Assembly (NCBI RefSeq): GCF_036381655.1 | Contig: NZ_DASVCJ010000057.1 | Coordinates: 1 to 64,000 of the forward strand | Reading direction: 5' to 3' | Source of the DNA: Ferrovibrio sp036381655 | Lineage (GTDB): Bacteria > Pseudomonadota > Alphaproteobacteria > Ferrovibrionales > Ferrovibrionaceae | Length of the DNA stretch: 64,000 bases | Part shown: one piece after another, positions 53,644-62,290 of the stretch | How the letters are laid out: every line of letters starts with the position of its first letter | Position numbering within the stretch: the first letter of the stretch is position 1 | The notes under the pieces: generated by a model | The model's database searches: none | The model's input: only the letters and a program-made list of their open reading frames with translations | Told to the model about the DNA's origin: nothing | Position numbers and translations under genes: made by a program

Positions 53644-53748
53644 GATCTCTCTCTCCTCATGCGCTGCGGCGGCAATGCAGCCTGCGCCGCTCGCCAGGCA
53701 TGATGGCGCCGCCGGGCTCATTTGATTAGATGGACAATTCTAAGTACT

Positions 53749-53768
53749 TTGTTCAAAATAGCGAACAA
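53749..53768. promoter_or_regulatory. Inverted repeat at the start of the LysR gene
   Basis: TTGTTC and GAACAA flank eight bases, the right arm reaching the A of the LysR start codon. The position suits autoregulation and control of the divergent aldo/keto reductase. Confidence 0.4.
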
Positions 53769-54748
53769 TGCAGCAGGCGGATCTACGCGATCTGAGCTTC
53801 TTCCTGGCGGTGGCCGAGCAGCGGAATTTCCGCCGCGCCGCCCGCGCCCTCGGCATCTCGGTCTCCAGCCTGAGCCAGCGGCTGCGCGAGCTGGAAGAGC
53901 AGCTTGGCCTCCGGCTGCTGAACCGCACGACCCGCAGCGTGGCGCTGACCGAGGCCGGCGCGCAATTGCTCGCCCGCATCGCGGCGCCGATGCAGGATCT
54001 GAGCGGCGCGCTGCGCGACATGGCCAGCCTGCGCGGTGTGCCGGCCGGACGCCTGCGCATCAACGCGCCCGAGCCGGCGGTCCACCATGCCCTGGAGCCG
54101 AGCGTCGCCGCCTTCCTCAGGCAGTATCCCGAGATCGACCTCGAAGTCGCCATCGAGCCGATGCGGATCGACATCGTCTCGGCCGGTTTCGATGCCGGCA
54201 TCCGCTATGGCGAGCATCTGGCGCAGGACATGGTGGCCGTGCCGATCGCGCCGCCGCAGCGCTACGTCGTGGTGGCAAGCCCGGCTTTCGCCGCCGCGGC
54301 CGGGCCGCTGCGCGAGCCGCAGGATCTGCTGCGGCATCCCTGCATCTCGGTGCTGTTTCCCAACGGCGCGCAACTGCCCTGGGAATTCGAGAAGGACGGC
54401 CGCACGGTGACGATCACGCCGCACAGCCGGCTGCTGACCACCGATATCGGGTTGCGCGTGCAGGCGGCGATCGCAGGCGTCGGCTTCATGCTCGGCTTCG
54501 AGGATACGCTGCGGCCGGCCATCGCGGCCGGACGGCTCGTCACCGTGCTGGAGGATTGGTGCCCGGAATTCGACGGACCGTTCCTCTACTATCCCTCGCG
54601 CCGGCAGAACCCGCCGGCGCTGGCCGCCTTCATCAGCTTCATGACCGCGTGGCGGAACCGGCAGATGGCGCAACGAAGCCACCGAAAGCCTGCTCCGCCA
54701 GCGCGGCGAAAGCGAGCGTCGTCCGGTCCTCCAGATACGGCCCGATGA
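53768..54748 (+). CDS. LysR-family transcriptional regulator
   Basis: The protein has 326 residues. The N-terminal winged helix (about 5-65) reads LSFFLAVAEQRNFRRAARALG then SVSSLSQRLRELEEQLGLRLL, the classical LysR recognition helix. A two-lobed effector domain follows. The LysR fold should end near residue 300; the last ~25 residues are basic and lie over the convergent amidase gene (110-base overlap). The target is probably the divergent aldo/keto reductase. Confidence 0.88.
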   Translation: MQQADLRDLSFFLAVAEQRNFRRAARALGISVSSLSQRLRELEEQLGLRLLNRTTRSVALTEAGAQLLARIAAPMQDLSGALRDMASLRGVPAGRLRINAPEPAVHHALEPSVAAFLRQYPEIDLEVAIEPMRIDIVSAGFDAGIRYGEHLAQDMVAVPIAPPQRYVVVASPAFAAAAGPLREPQDLLRHPCISVLFPNGAQLPWEFEKDGRTVTITPHSRLLTTDIGLRVQAAIAGVGFMLGFEDTLRPAIAAGRLVTVLEDWCPEFDGPFLYYPSRRQNPPALAAFISFMTAWRNRQMAQRSHRKPAPPARRKRASSGPPDTAR

Positions 54749-56099
54749 TCTGCATGCCGACCGGCAGGCCCGCGGCGTCGAGCCCGATCGGCATGGCGGT
54801 CGCCGGCTGCCCGGTCAGGGTCGCCAGGCTGGACCAGAGCGGCAGCAGATCGTAGGCAAGCGTCGCGCCGTTCACCGTCACGGTGCGCTCGTCCATCGGC
54901 CGGTGATCGTGCCTGAAGGCGGCGCATGGCATCACCGGGCAGAGCACCACGTCCCATTCCTTGAACACTTCGCGCCAGCGATGCGCAATGGCGTTGCGTA
55001 CGAAATGGGCCTGCATCCAGTCGCGATGGCTGGCGGCCAGGCTGCGCTTGCCGATGGCGCCGATATCGTCGCCTGCCAGCGCAGCGGCACGCCTTTGCGC
55101 CTGGGCGTAGGCCTCTTGTGGCATGGCCGTGCCGATGAATGCCATCAGCAGCTTGATATAGGTGCGGCCCAGCAGCGCCAGATCGGGCAGCAGCGGACTG
55201 GCGCGGCCGACCTGGCAGCCGGCCTTTTCCAGCTTTTGCGCCATCGCCGCCAGCAGCGCGCGGATGCCGTCGTCGGTCGGCGTCAGCGGATGCGCGTCGA
55301 TCACCAGCACGCGATAGTCGCGCAAGGCGGCATGCCGCGGCGGCGGCAGGCGCAATGCGTAGGCCGTCGCCTCCGCCGCGTCGGGACCGGCCAGCACATC
55401 GAGCGCCAGCTGCAGGTCCTGCGCGCTGCGCGCCATCGGCCCGACCACGCCCAGATCGATGGACGGCGAAACCGACAGCAGCGGCGCGCCCGGCGGCGCA
55501 TGGCCGCGCGGGGGCACCAGATTATGCGTCGGCTTATGCGCGAAGACGCCGCAGAAATGCGCCGGCACGCGCAGCGAACCGGCAAGGTCCGAGCCCAGTT
55601 CCAGGGGCACGTAGCCGGCCGCCAGGGCCGCCGCCGCGCCGCCCGAGGAGCCGCCCGGCGTGCGCGCGACATCCCAGGGATTGCTGGTCACGCCGTAGAC
55701 CGGATTATAGGCCTGCCAGTCGCCCAGATTGATCGACACATTCGTCTTGCCGAGAATGACGGCGCCGGCCTGCTTCAGCCTGGCGACGGCGACCGCATCC
55801 TGCGGCACGGCCTGCTTTTGCGTCCCCGGCACGCCCCAGGTGGACGGATGGCCGGCCAGGTTGAAGGATTCCTTCACCGTCATCGGCAGGCCCAGCAAGG
55901 GCCGCGCCTCGCCGCGCGCCAGCGCCGCATCGGCCGCCCGGGCCGCACCCCTTGCCCGCTCGAAATCGCGCACCACCACGGCATTCAGCCGCCGGTCCTC
56001 GCTTTCGATGCGGCGGATCGCCTGCTCGGCCAGTTCGCCGGCGGAGACTTCGCGGGCGCGCAACGCCTGCAGCAACTGAGCGGCCGTGCGGTATTCCAT
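54639..56099 (-). CDS. Amidase-signature family hydrolase
   Basis: The protein has 486 residues. The Ser-cisSer-Lys triad is visible: Lys in LPMTVKESFN (about 76), cis-Ser in RTPGGSSGGAAAALAAG, and the nucleophile Ser in GSDLAGSLRVPAHFCG. Substrates of this family are very diverse (amides, including aryl and peptide amides), so none is named. It is alone in its unit and overlaps the LysR gene tail to tail. Confidence 0.88.
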   Translation of the reverse strand: MEYRTAAQLLQALRAREVSAGELAEQAIRRIESEDRRLNAVVVRDFERARGAARAADAALARGEARPLLGLPMTVKESFNLAGHPSTWGVPGTQKQAVPQDAVAVARLKQAGAVILGKTNVSINLGDWQAYNPVYGVTSNPWDVARTPGGSSGGAAAALAAGYVPLELGSDLAGSLRVPAHFCGVFAHKPTHNLVPPRGHAPPGAPLLSVSPSIDLGVVGPMARSAQDLQLALDVLAGPDAAEATAYALRLPPPRHAALRDYRVLVIDAHPLTPTDDGIRALLAAMAQKLEKAGCQVGRASPLLPDLALLGRTYIKLLMAFIGTAMPQEAYAQAQRRAAALAGDDIGAIGKRSLAASHRDWMQAHFVRNAIAHRWREVFKEWDVVLCPVMPCAAFRHDHRPMDERTVTVNGATLAYDLLPLWSSLATLTGQPATAMPIGLDAAGLPVGMQIIGPYLEDRTTLAFAALAEQAFGGFVAPSAGSATRS

Positions 56100-56167
56100 G
56101 CGTGCTTCCTCCCGTTCGTATGAGAATGTCTATTTCAGCGGCAGGCAGCCACTCGCCACAGAGTCGA

Positions 56168-57454
56168 TCATAGGCCGCCTGCCGCCTGGCCGTCCGTTGC
56201 CTGCCCGTCCTGGGCCAGCCGGTCGAGATGCTGGCGGATATGCGCGGCCTCGGCCGGGCTATGCGCCAGCGCGATGGCGCGCGCGAACGCCTCGCGCGCG
56301 GCATCCGGCCGGCCGAGCTGCGACAGCAGCGCGCCGCGCAGGCCGTGGAAATGGAAATAGCCCGCCAGTGGCCCCGCCAGCGGCGCGATCATTTCCAGCG
56401 CCGCCGCCGGGCCGCGCAGCTTGGCGACGGCGACCGCGCGGTTCAGGGTCACCACCGGCGAGGGCTGCAGCCGCTCCAGCAGCGCATAATGCCGGTCAAT
56501 CTCGGCCCAGTCGGTATCCGCGGCGGTTCGCGCATGGGCATGCACGCCGGCGATCGCCGCCTGCACCTGATACGGCCCGGGCCGGCGATGCCGCAGCGCC
56601 ATCTCGATCAGCGCATGCGCCTCGGCAATCATCTCGCGGTCCCACAGGCGGCGGTCCTGATCCTCCAGCAGCACGATGGCGCCGTCCCGATCGAGCCGCG
56701 CCCTGGCGCGGGCATGCTGCATCAGCAGCAACGCCAGCAGCCCCATGATCTCCGGCTCGGCGGGAAACAGCCGCAGCAGCAGCCGCGCCAGGCGGATGGC
56801 CTCCTCGCACAGCGCGGTCCTGACATGCGCCGCGCCGCCGCTTGCGGCGTAGCCCTCATTGAACAGCAGATAGATCACCGCCGCGACCGTGCCCAGCCGT
56901 TCGCTGCGCTCGATGGCGCCCGGCGTGGCGAACGGCACCGCCTCGGCCGCCGCCATGACGCGGCGCTTGGCGCGGGTGATGCGCTGCTCCATCGCCGCCT
57001 CGCCGACCAGGAAGGCGCGTGCGATCTCCTTCACGCTCAGGCCCGAGACGATGCGCAGGGCGAGCGCGATCTGCTGCGTGGCGGGCAGATCGGGATGACA
57101 GCAGATGAACAGCAGCCGCAGCACGTCGTCGCGGTAATGGCCGCTGTCGATGCGTTCGGCGATCTCGCTTTCGGCATCGCCCAGATCCGACAGCGCCGCC
57201 TCGTCCTCGGGCAGGGCCTGCAGGCGGCTTCGGCGGCGCGCGTCGTCGAGGCCGACATTGCGGCCGACGAAGATCAGCCAGGCGGCGGGATCGCGCGGCG
57301 GCCCTTGCTGCGGCCAATGCCTGAGCGCGCGTAGGCAGGCTTCCTGGAACGCCTCCTCGGCGCGGTCGAGGTCGCGGAAATAGCGCAGCAGGGCACCGAT
57401 CGCCTGGGGCCGCGCGCCACGCAGCGCCGCGTCGATCCAGGCCAGCTCGCTCAT
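56168..57454 (-). CDS. ECF sigma factor with C-terminal TPR-like domain (ECF42 type)
   Basis: The protein has 428 residues. Sigma region 2 contains LLRYFRDLDRAEEAFQEACL, and region 4 contains LALRIVSGLSVKEIARAFLV. A long C-terminal extension (about 180-428) with GTVAAVIYLLFNEGYAAS and TPR-like helices takes the place of an anti-sigma factor. ECF42 sigma factors act without an anti-sigma and are encoded next to YCII/DGPF proteins, exactly as here. The start overlaps the YCII stop (ATGA). Confidence 0.88.
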   Translation of the reverse strand: MSELAWIDAALRGARPQAIGALLRYFRDLDRAEEAFQEACLRALRHWPQQGPPRDPAAWLIFVGRNVGLDDARRRSRLQALPEDEAALSDLGDAESEIAERIDSGHYRDDVLRLLFICCHPDLPATQQIALALRIVSGLSVKEIARAFLVGEAAMEQRITRAKRRVMAAAEAVPFATPGAIERSERLGTVAAVIYLLFNEGYAASGGAAHVRTALCEEAIRLARLLLRLFPAEPEIMGLLALLLMQHARARARLDRDGAIVLLEDQDRRLWDREMIAEAHALIEMALRHRRPGPYQVQAAIAGVHAHARTAADTDWAEIDRHYALLERLQPSPVVTLNRAVAVAKLRGPAAALEMIAPLAGPLAGYFHFHGLRGALLSQLGRPDAAREAFARAIALAHSPAEAAHIRQHLDRLAQDGQATDGQAAGGL

Positions 57455-57855
57455 GGCGCCGCGCTTTCCGTCTTCAGGCTGCCCGGCATATAGACGCGCA
57501 GCGGCCGGATCTCGAAGGCGCCCGGCTCGTCGGCTTTCATCTCGCGCGCGATCGCCACCACCTCGTCGAGGCTGTCGGCTTCGACGACATAGAAGCCGAG
57601 CAGTTGCTCCTTCGTCTCGGCGAAGGGGCCGTCGAGCACGAACTGCTCCTGGCCGGATGTCCCGGCCTGCGATTTTCCCGTGCGGATCGTGGTCGCCGCC
57701 GTGGTCGGCATCAGCCGCGCGACCGGGCCGAGCCTGCCCCGGGCCGCCAGCCGGTCGGTGACCTTGCCGCGCGCGGCGATCACCGCCGCATCCTTCTCCT
57801 TGGACCAGGACTCGACCACGGTCTCGTCGTTGTAGCAAAGGATGGCATACAGCAT
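57451..57855 (-). CDS. YCII/DGPF-domain protein, ECF42 partner
   Basis: The protein has 134 residues from the ATG at 57855; the frame further upstream is untypical. It starts MLYAILCYNDE and contains FVLDGPFAETKEQLLGFYVV, the DGPF signature, and IRPLRVYMPG at the end. These small proteins form dimeric alpha/beta barrels and are thought to be part of the ECF42 response. Coupled to the sigma gene by a four-base overlap. Confidence 0.9.
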   Translation of the reverse strand: MLYAILCYNDETVVESWSKEKDAAVIAARGKVTDRLAARGRLGPVARLMPTTAATTIRTGKSQAGTSGQEQFVLDGPFAETKEQLLGFYVVEADSLDEVVAIAREMKADEPGAFEIRPLRVYMPGSLKTESAAP

Positions 57856-57993
57856 CGGCGCGTCCTCAAGCTTCCCTCCCAGGACGTTTCGCCGCGGCGC
57901 GTCCCGACAGGATGGTGGAAAAAAATTTGCCCTGCCCGGCAGGTGCCTGCCTTTCAGTCTGGCATATCCCCTCCGCCGGTCAAACGGCGGCAA

Positions 57994-58449
57994 AGGCGCG
58001 GCGCTCCGTGCAGCTTAGTCTTGCCGTGCAGCCTGATCCTGCCGGGCCCGGACGGACTTGCCTCGATCGGATCGTGGTCGGCGGCGGTGCCATGTTCTTC
58101 CCGCGCGTCGCCCCGCCGCTTTCCGGGCGCTGGCGAGCGCGTCACGAGGCAATTTTCCTCAAGGACGGAGCCGCTGTCGGACATCGTGCAGGATGGTTAC
58201 TCGCGTATTCAGCCGTCGTGCGGAAATGGGATTCCGCGTCTCGCGGCGGAACGGCGCCGCTCGCCCGAAATGACGAGGGAGGGAGCGGCGAAGGCGGCGC
58301 TCGCTTACATAACCTACATAAATCGTCACCCTCGGGCCTGCCCGAGGGTCCATGGATGGCGCGGCCAGGTCGCGGCGTTAAAGGCCTGCATGCAAAACGG
58401 CCGGCCGGGCTGCCCCCGACCGGCCATCCGCAGCAAATCCCCCGCCCGT
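57994..58449. other. Intergenic region without a supported gene
   Basis: About 450 bases beyond the acyl-CoA dehydrogenase gene and upstream of the YCII gene. Short open frames are antisense or composition artefacts. It carries the repeat-like palindrome at 58328-58349. Wording of the flanking sequence (a Gly-Tyr-Val-like stretch before the palindrome) is reminiscent of dispersed intergenic repeats in related genomes, which I cannot verify. Confidence 0.4.
58328..58349. repeat. Palindromic element, possible dispersed repeat
   Basis: ACCCTCGGGC and GCCCGAGGGT flank CT: 10-bp perfect arms with a two-base centre, followed by CCATGGATGG. Such GC palindromes near intergenic ends are commonly multicopy. 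No T-run follows, so it is not a typical terminator. Confidence 0.5.
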
Positions 58450-59583
58450 TCAGGCCGCGTTGGCAAGCGCGGCAAACCGCTTCTGATGATGGTCGGCATG
58501 GCCGAACGTGGTGTCGATCATCATCAGCCGCTTCATGTAATGGCCGACATTGAGCTCGTCGGTCATGCCCATGCCGCCATGCAGCTGGACCGATTGCTGC
58601 CCGACCCAGCGGCCGGATTTGCCGATCTGCACTTTCGCCGCCGCCGCCGCCTTGGCCCGCTCCGGCGCCGGAGCGTCGGCCTTCAGATTGGCCAGCAGCG
58701 CCAGCGAACGCGCGCTTTCGACCTGCATCATCATGTCGACCATGCGGTGCTGCAGCACCTGGAAATCGCCGATCGGCCGGCCGAACTGCTTGCGGGTCTT
58801 CAGATAGGCCAGCGTGGTCTCGTAAAGCACCTGCATGGCGCCGACGGCTTCGGAGGCCATGAAGCCGATGGCGCGGTCGATCACGGCTTCCGCCGCCGGC
58901 AGGGCCCCGGCCGGATCGCCCAGGGCGGCCACGGCCGGCGCGCTCTCGAAAACGATGTCGGCCGCGCGGCGGTTGTCGACGGTGCGATAATCCTGCCGGA
59001 TCACGCCCTTGCCGTTGGCATCGGCCACGAAAAGGCCGATGCCCTGCGCATCGGTTGCGGCGCCGGCGCTGCGCGCCAGCACGATCAGCTTGTCGGCGCT
59101 GGGCGCGTCGAAGACGACGATCTTCTTGCCGCTGAGCACCCAGCCGTCGCCCGCCTTCTCGGCCTTGGTATGGACCTCGTTGAGCGCGAAGCGGCTGCCA
59201 TGCTCGGCATGGGCGAAGGCCCATTTCGCCTTACCCTCGCCGATCTCGGGCAGCCATGCGGCTTTCTGCTCCTGGCTGCCGGCCTCGAGAATCAGACCGG
59301 CGCCGAGAATGACGGTCGAGAAGAAGGGCTCGGCCACCAGATGCTTGCCGAAGCGCTCGGCGATCAGCATGCGCTCGACCGCGCCGCCGCCCAGACCGCC
59401 GAAATCCTCCGGCAGCGGCATGGCCAGCCAGCCGAGCTCGGCCATCTCCTTCCAGTTCTCGTCGGCATAGCCGAGATCGGTCTTCACCAGCTTGCGCCAG
59501 CGTTCGAAATCATACTTGTCCTGCAGCCAGCTCTCGACGCTGTCGGCCAGCAGCTTCTGCTCTTCGGACAACTGAAAATCCAT
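58450..59583 (-). CDS. Acyl-CoA dehydrogenase, small partner (pimeloyl-CoA dehydrogenase small-subunit-like)
   Basis: The protein has 377 residues. It begins MDFQLSEEQKLLADSVESWL, with FGGLGGGAVERMLIAERFG and FAHAEHGSRFALNEV in the N-terminal half and VQLHGGMGMTDELNVGHYMK near the end. It lacks a clear catalytic YEGT motif. Paired genes of this type encode the two subunits of pimeloyl-CoA-type and steroid side-chain dehydrogenases. It begins 26 bases after the large partner gene. Confidence 0.87.
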   Translation of the reverse strand: MDFQLSEEQKLLADSVESWLQDKYDFERWRKLVKTDLGYADENWKEMAELGWLAMPLPEDFGGLGGGAVERMLIAERFGKHLVAEPFFSTVILGAGLILEAGSQEQKAAWLPEIGEGKAKWAFAHAEHGSRFALNEVHTKAEKAGDGWVLSGKKIVVFDAPSADKLIVLARSAGAATDAQGIGLFVADANGKGVIRQDYRTVDNRRAADIVFESAPAVAALGDPAGALPAAEAVIDRAIGFMASEAVGAMQVLYETTLAYLKTRKQFGRPIGDFQVLQHRMVDMMMQVESARSLALLANLKADAPAPERAKAAAAAKVQIGKSGRWVGQQSVQLHGGMGMTDELNVGHYMKRLMMIDTTFGHADHHQKRFAALANAA

Positions 59584-59609
59584 CTTTGCGATTCCTTATG
59601 CTGACGGGA

Positions 59610-60800
59610 TCATAGGCCCAGCACCATCTTGGCGATGATGTTGCGCTGGATTTCATTGGAGCCGCCATAGATCGTGGTGGCCCGGTTGTAGAGAAACGCC
59701 TCCATGCGACCCTGCGCATAATCCGGGCCGACCGGCGGCTGGTTGGACCCATCGGGGCGGCGCTCGTAGGGCGCGGCATAATAGCCGAGCGCCTCGCAGG
59801 CCAGTTCGGTGATGCCCTGCTGGATTTCCGAGCCGCGGATCTTCAGCATGCTCACCTCGGGGCCGAGCGCCTTGCCGGCGCTTTCGGCGGCCAGCACCCG
59901 CAGGTTGGTGTATTCCAGCGCCAGCAGGTCGATCTCGATGGCGGCGACCTTGTCGCGGAAGGCCGGCTCGTCCAGCAGCGGCGCGCCGAAGGCCCGCTCG
60001 GCGCGAGCGATCTCCTTGAGCCGCTTCAGCCGCTGCTTCGAGGTAGCGACCTCGGCGATGGTGGTGCGTTCATTGCCGAGCAGGAATTTGGCGTAGGTCC
60101 AGCCCTTGCCCTCCTGGCCGATCAGGTTCTGCTTCGGCACGCGCACATTGTCGAGGAAGACCTCGTTGACGCCATGGCCCTCGTCGATCGAGATGATCGG
60201 CCGCACGGTGATGCCGGGCGTCGTCATGTCGATCAGCAGGAAGGAGATGCCTTCCTGCGGCTTGGCATGCGGATCGGTGCGCACCAAGCAGAACATCATG
60301 TTGGCGAAATGCGCCTGGGTGGTCCAGATCTTATGGCCGTTGACGACGTAGTGATCGCCGTCGCTCTCGGCCCTGGTGCGCAGGCTGGCAAGGTCGGAAC
60401 CGGAGCCGGGCTCAGAATAGCCCTGGCACCACCAGTCCTCCATATTGAGGATGCGCGGCAGGTATTTCTGCTTCTGCGCCTCCGAGCCGAAGGTGTAGAT
60501 CACCGGGCCGACCATGGAGACGCCGAAGGGCGAGAGCGGCGGCGCATCGGCGGCGGCGCATTCTTCGTCGAAGATGTAGCGCTGCACCGGCGTCCAGCCC
60601 GGCCCGCCATATTGCTTCGGCCAGTTCGGCGCCGACCAGCCGCGCGCATGTAGGATGCGGTGCCAGGCGACGATGTCGGCCTTGTCGAGATGGATGTTAC
60701 GGCGGGTTTTCTCCGCCAGCGACGCCGGCAGGTTGTCCTGTATGAAGCGGCGCACCTCGTCGCGAAAAGCACGCTCTTCGGGCGTGAATTCGAGGTCCAT
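59610..60800 (-). CDS. Acyl-CoA dehydrogenase, large partner (pimeloyl-CoA dehydrogenase large-subunit-like)
   Basis: The protein has 396 residues. It begins MDLEFTPEERAFRDEVRRFI. FAD/substrate segments are CQGYSEPGSGSDLASLRT and YVVNGHKIWTTQAHFANMMF. The C-terminus TTIYGGSNEIQRNIIAKMVL has Gly in place of the Glu of YEGT, so the catalytic base, if any, lies elsewhere, as in isovaleryl- or long-chain-type enzymes. The promoter region contains TGACG-CTG-CGTCA. Confidence 0.89.
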   Translation of the reverse strand: MDLEFTPEERAFRDEVRRFIQDNLPASLAEKTRRNIHLDKADIVAWHRILHARGWSAPNWPKQYGGPGWTPVQRYIFDEECAAADAPPLSPFGVSMVGPVIYTFGSEAQKQKYLPRILNMEDWWCQGYSEPGSGSDLASLRTRAESDGDHYVVNGHKIWTTQAHFANMMFCLVRTDPHAKPQEGISFLLIDMTTPGITVRPIISIDEGHGVNEVFLDNVRVPKQNLIGQEGKGWTYAKFLLGNERTTIAEVATSKQRLKRLKEIARAERAFGAPLLDEPAFRDKVAAIEIDLLALEYTNLRVLAAESAGKALGPEVSMLKIRGSEIQQGITELACEALGYYAAPYERRPDGSNQPPVGPDYAQGRMEAFLYNRATTIYGGSNEIQRNIIAKMVLGL

Positions 60801-60857
60801 GTCTCTCTCCCTTTGACGGCGGAAGGTTAGGACCCCGGCGCGCGCGAGGCAAGCTCG

Positions 60858-60870
60858 TGACGCTGCGTCA
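60858..60870. promoter_or_regulatory. TGACG-N3-CGTCA operator, copy 2
   Basis: TGACG-CTG-CGTCA lies 57 bases before the acyl-CoA dehydrogenase start on the minus strand and 65 bases before the thioesterase ATG on the plus strand, so it could control both. Confidence 0.55.
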
Positions 60871-60935
60871 ATCTTGTGCTCGCTGCCGTCAGTTGCTTTA
60901 AGACGGGCATGCGAGACTCAAGCGATGGACAGACC

Positions 60936-61349
60936 ATGACCTTCGATCCCGTCAGTGCCGGATGGAAACAGCGCCACGGCCAGGGCCCCTTCACGCAGCT
61001 GGTCGGCCCGGTCTGGGCCAAGCGCGAGGCGGAGGGCTCCGCCTACGGCTTTCTGGCCGAGGAGCGCCATACCAATTCGCGCGGCGTGGTGCATGGCGGC
61101 ATGCTGATGACCTTCGTCGATCACGGGCTGGGCTGGATCGTCTGGGATCTGGTCGAGCACCGCGCCTGCGCCACCGTGTCGCTGAACACCCAGTTCGTCG
61201 CCGCCGTCAAGCCCGGCGACTGGGTCGAGCTGCGCGGCAGGTTGGTCCGCCAGACCCGCAGCCTGATCTTCATCCAGGCAACCGTCACCGTCGCGGAGCG
61301 CACCGTGCTGGTCGCCGACGGAATCTGGAAAATCCTCGGCGCCGGCTGA
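60936..61349 (+). CDS. PaaI-type hot-dog thioesterase
   Basis: The protein has 137 residues from the ATG at 60936; the frame reaching back to 60876 adds an untypical segment. Hot-dog signature: RHTNSRGVVHGGMLMTFVDHG (read in parts), where the HGG turn holds the substrate, and SLNTQFVAAVKPGDWVE. It probably hydrolyses acyl-CoA or aryl-CoA esters. The stop abuts the convergent isomerase stop with no gap. Confidence 0.85.
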   Translation: MTFDPVSAGWKQRHGQGPFTQLVGPVWAKREAEGSAYGFLAEERHTNSRGVVHGGMLMTFVDHGLGWIVWDLVEHRACATVSLNTQFVAAVKPGDWVELRGRLVRQTRSLIFIQATVTVAERTVLVADGIWKILGAG

Positions 61350-62198
61350 CTAGCGCCGGCGGCGGACCAGCTTCTTGGCCGGCAGCAGATCGTCGAATTT
61401 GGCCGGCCGCTTCTGCTGGTTCGCCTGCATCTGCTCCGCCAGGTCCTGGGTCAGGAACATGCCAGCCTGCCAGACCTGCATGTAGTTGAGCGCATCCGCC
61501 ACGCTGTGATCGCGGGTGTAGTTCAGCATCTCCTTGGTGCCGTGGATGGCGAGCGGCGATTTCGCGGCAATCGTCCGGGCGATCTCGAGCACTGCGGCAA
61601 GCATCGCCTCCTGGCTGTCGAAGACGGCATTGACCAGGCCGGCGCGGAAAGCCTCGTCCGCGGGTAGGCGCCGGCCGGTATAGGCCAGCTCGCGCACCAG
61701 GCCGGCGGGAATCAGATGCGGCAGGCGCTGCAGCGTGCCGACATCGGCGGTCATGCCGATATTGATCTCCTGGATGCAGAACCAGGCATCCTTCGTGCTG
61801 TAGCGCATGTCGCAGGCCGAGATCAGGTCGACGCCGCCGCCGACGCAGCCGCCCTGCACGGCCGCCAGCACCGGCACGCGGCAGCGGTCGATCACTGCGA
61901 AGGTCTCCTGCATCTCGGCGACGGTGCGGCGCATCTGCTCGCCCACCCTGCCGCGATCGCCCTGCAGCATCTCGGCGGCGATGCTGCCGAAGGCGGACAG
62001 GTCCAGCCCGCCGGTGAAATGCCTGCCCGTCGAGGAAATCACGACGGCGCGGATCTCGGGGCGGTCCTCGATTTCGGCGAAGACATCCACCATCTCCTGC
62101 CAGAAAGGCAGGATCATGGCATTGGCCTTGTCCGGGCGGTTGAACACGATGCGGGCGACGTGCTCATCGATGCTGAAGTCGAAGGTTTCGTAGGTCAT
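61350..62198 (-). CDS. Enoyl-CoA hydratase/isomerase family, dienoyl-CoA isomerase-like
   Basis: The protein has 282 residues from the ATG after GGAAGGAAAA. The crotonase fold shows VFNRPDKANAM, the oxyanion-hole loop HFTGGLDLSAFG and VQGGCVGGGVDLISACDMRY. The active-site stretch IQEINIGMTADVGTLQRLP carries the Glu and Asp that distinguish delta3,5-delta2,4-dienoyl-CoA isomerases from hydratases. It probably handles odd-position unsaturated acyl-CoAs. Confidence 0.88.
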   Translation of the reverse strand: MTYETFDFSIDEHVARIVFNRPDKANAMILPFWQEMVDVFAEIEDRPEIRAVVISSTGRHFTGGLDLSAFGSIAAEMLQGDRGRVGEQMRRTVAEMQETFAVIDRCRVPVLAAVQGGCVGGGVDLISACDMRYSTKDAWFCIQEINIGMTADVGTLQRLPHLIPAGLVRELAYTGRRLPADEAFRAGLVNAVFDSQEAMLAAVLEIARTIAAKSPLAIHGTKEMLNYTRDHSVADALNYMQVWQAGMFLTQDLAEQMQANQQKRPAKFDDLLPAKKLVRRRR

Positions 62199-62220
62199 GC
62201 GGTTTTCCTTCCGGTCGGCC

Positions 62221-62233
62221 TGACGCCACGTCA
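62221..62233. promoter_or_regulatory. TGACG-N3-CGTCA operator, copy 3
   Basis: TGACG-CCA-CGTCA lies 22 bases before the isomerase start (minus) and 57 bases before the MaoC hydratase start (plus), between the divergent genes. Confidence 0.55.
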
Positions 62234-62290
62234 AGGCTGGTCGGCGCCGCGCAGCCTCGCTAGAGTCGCGACAGATTAAACGGAGGAACC

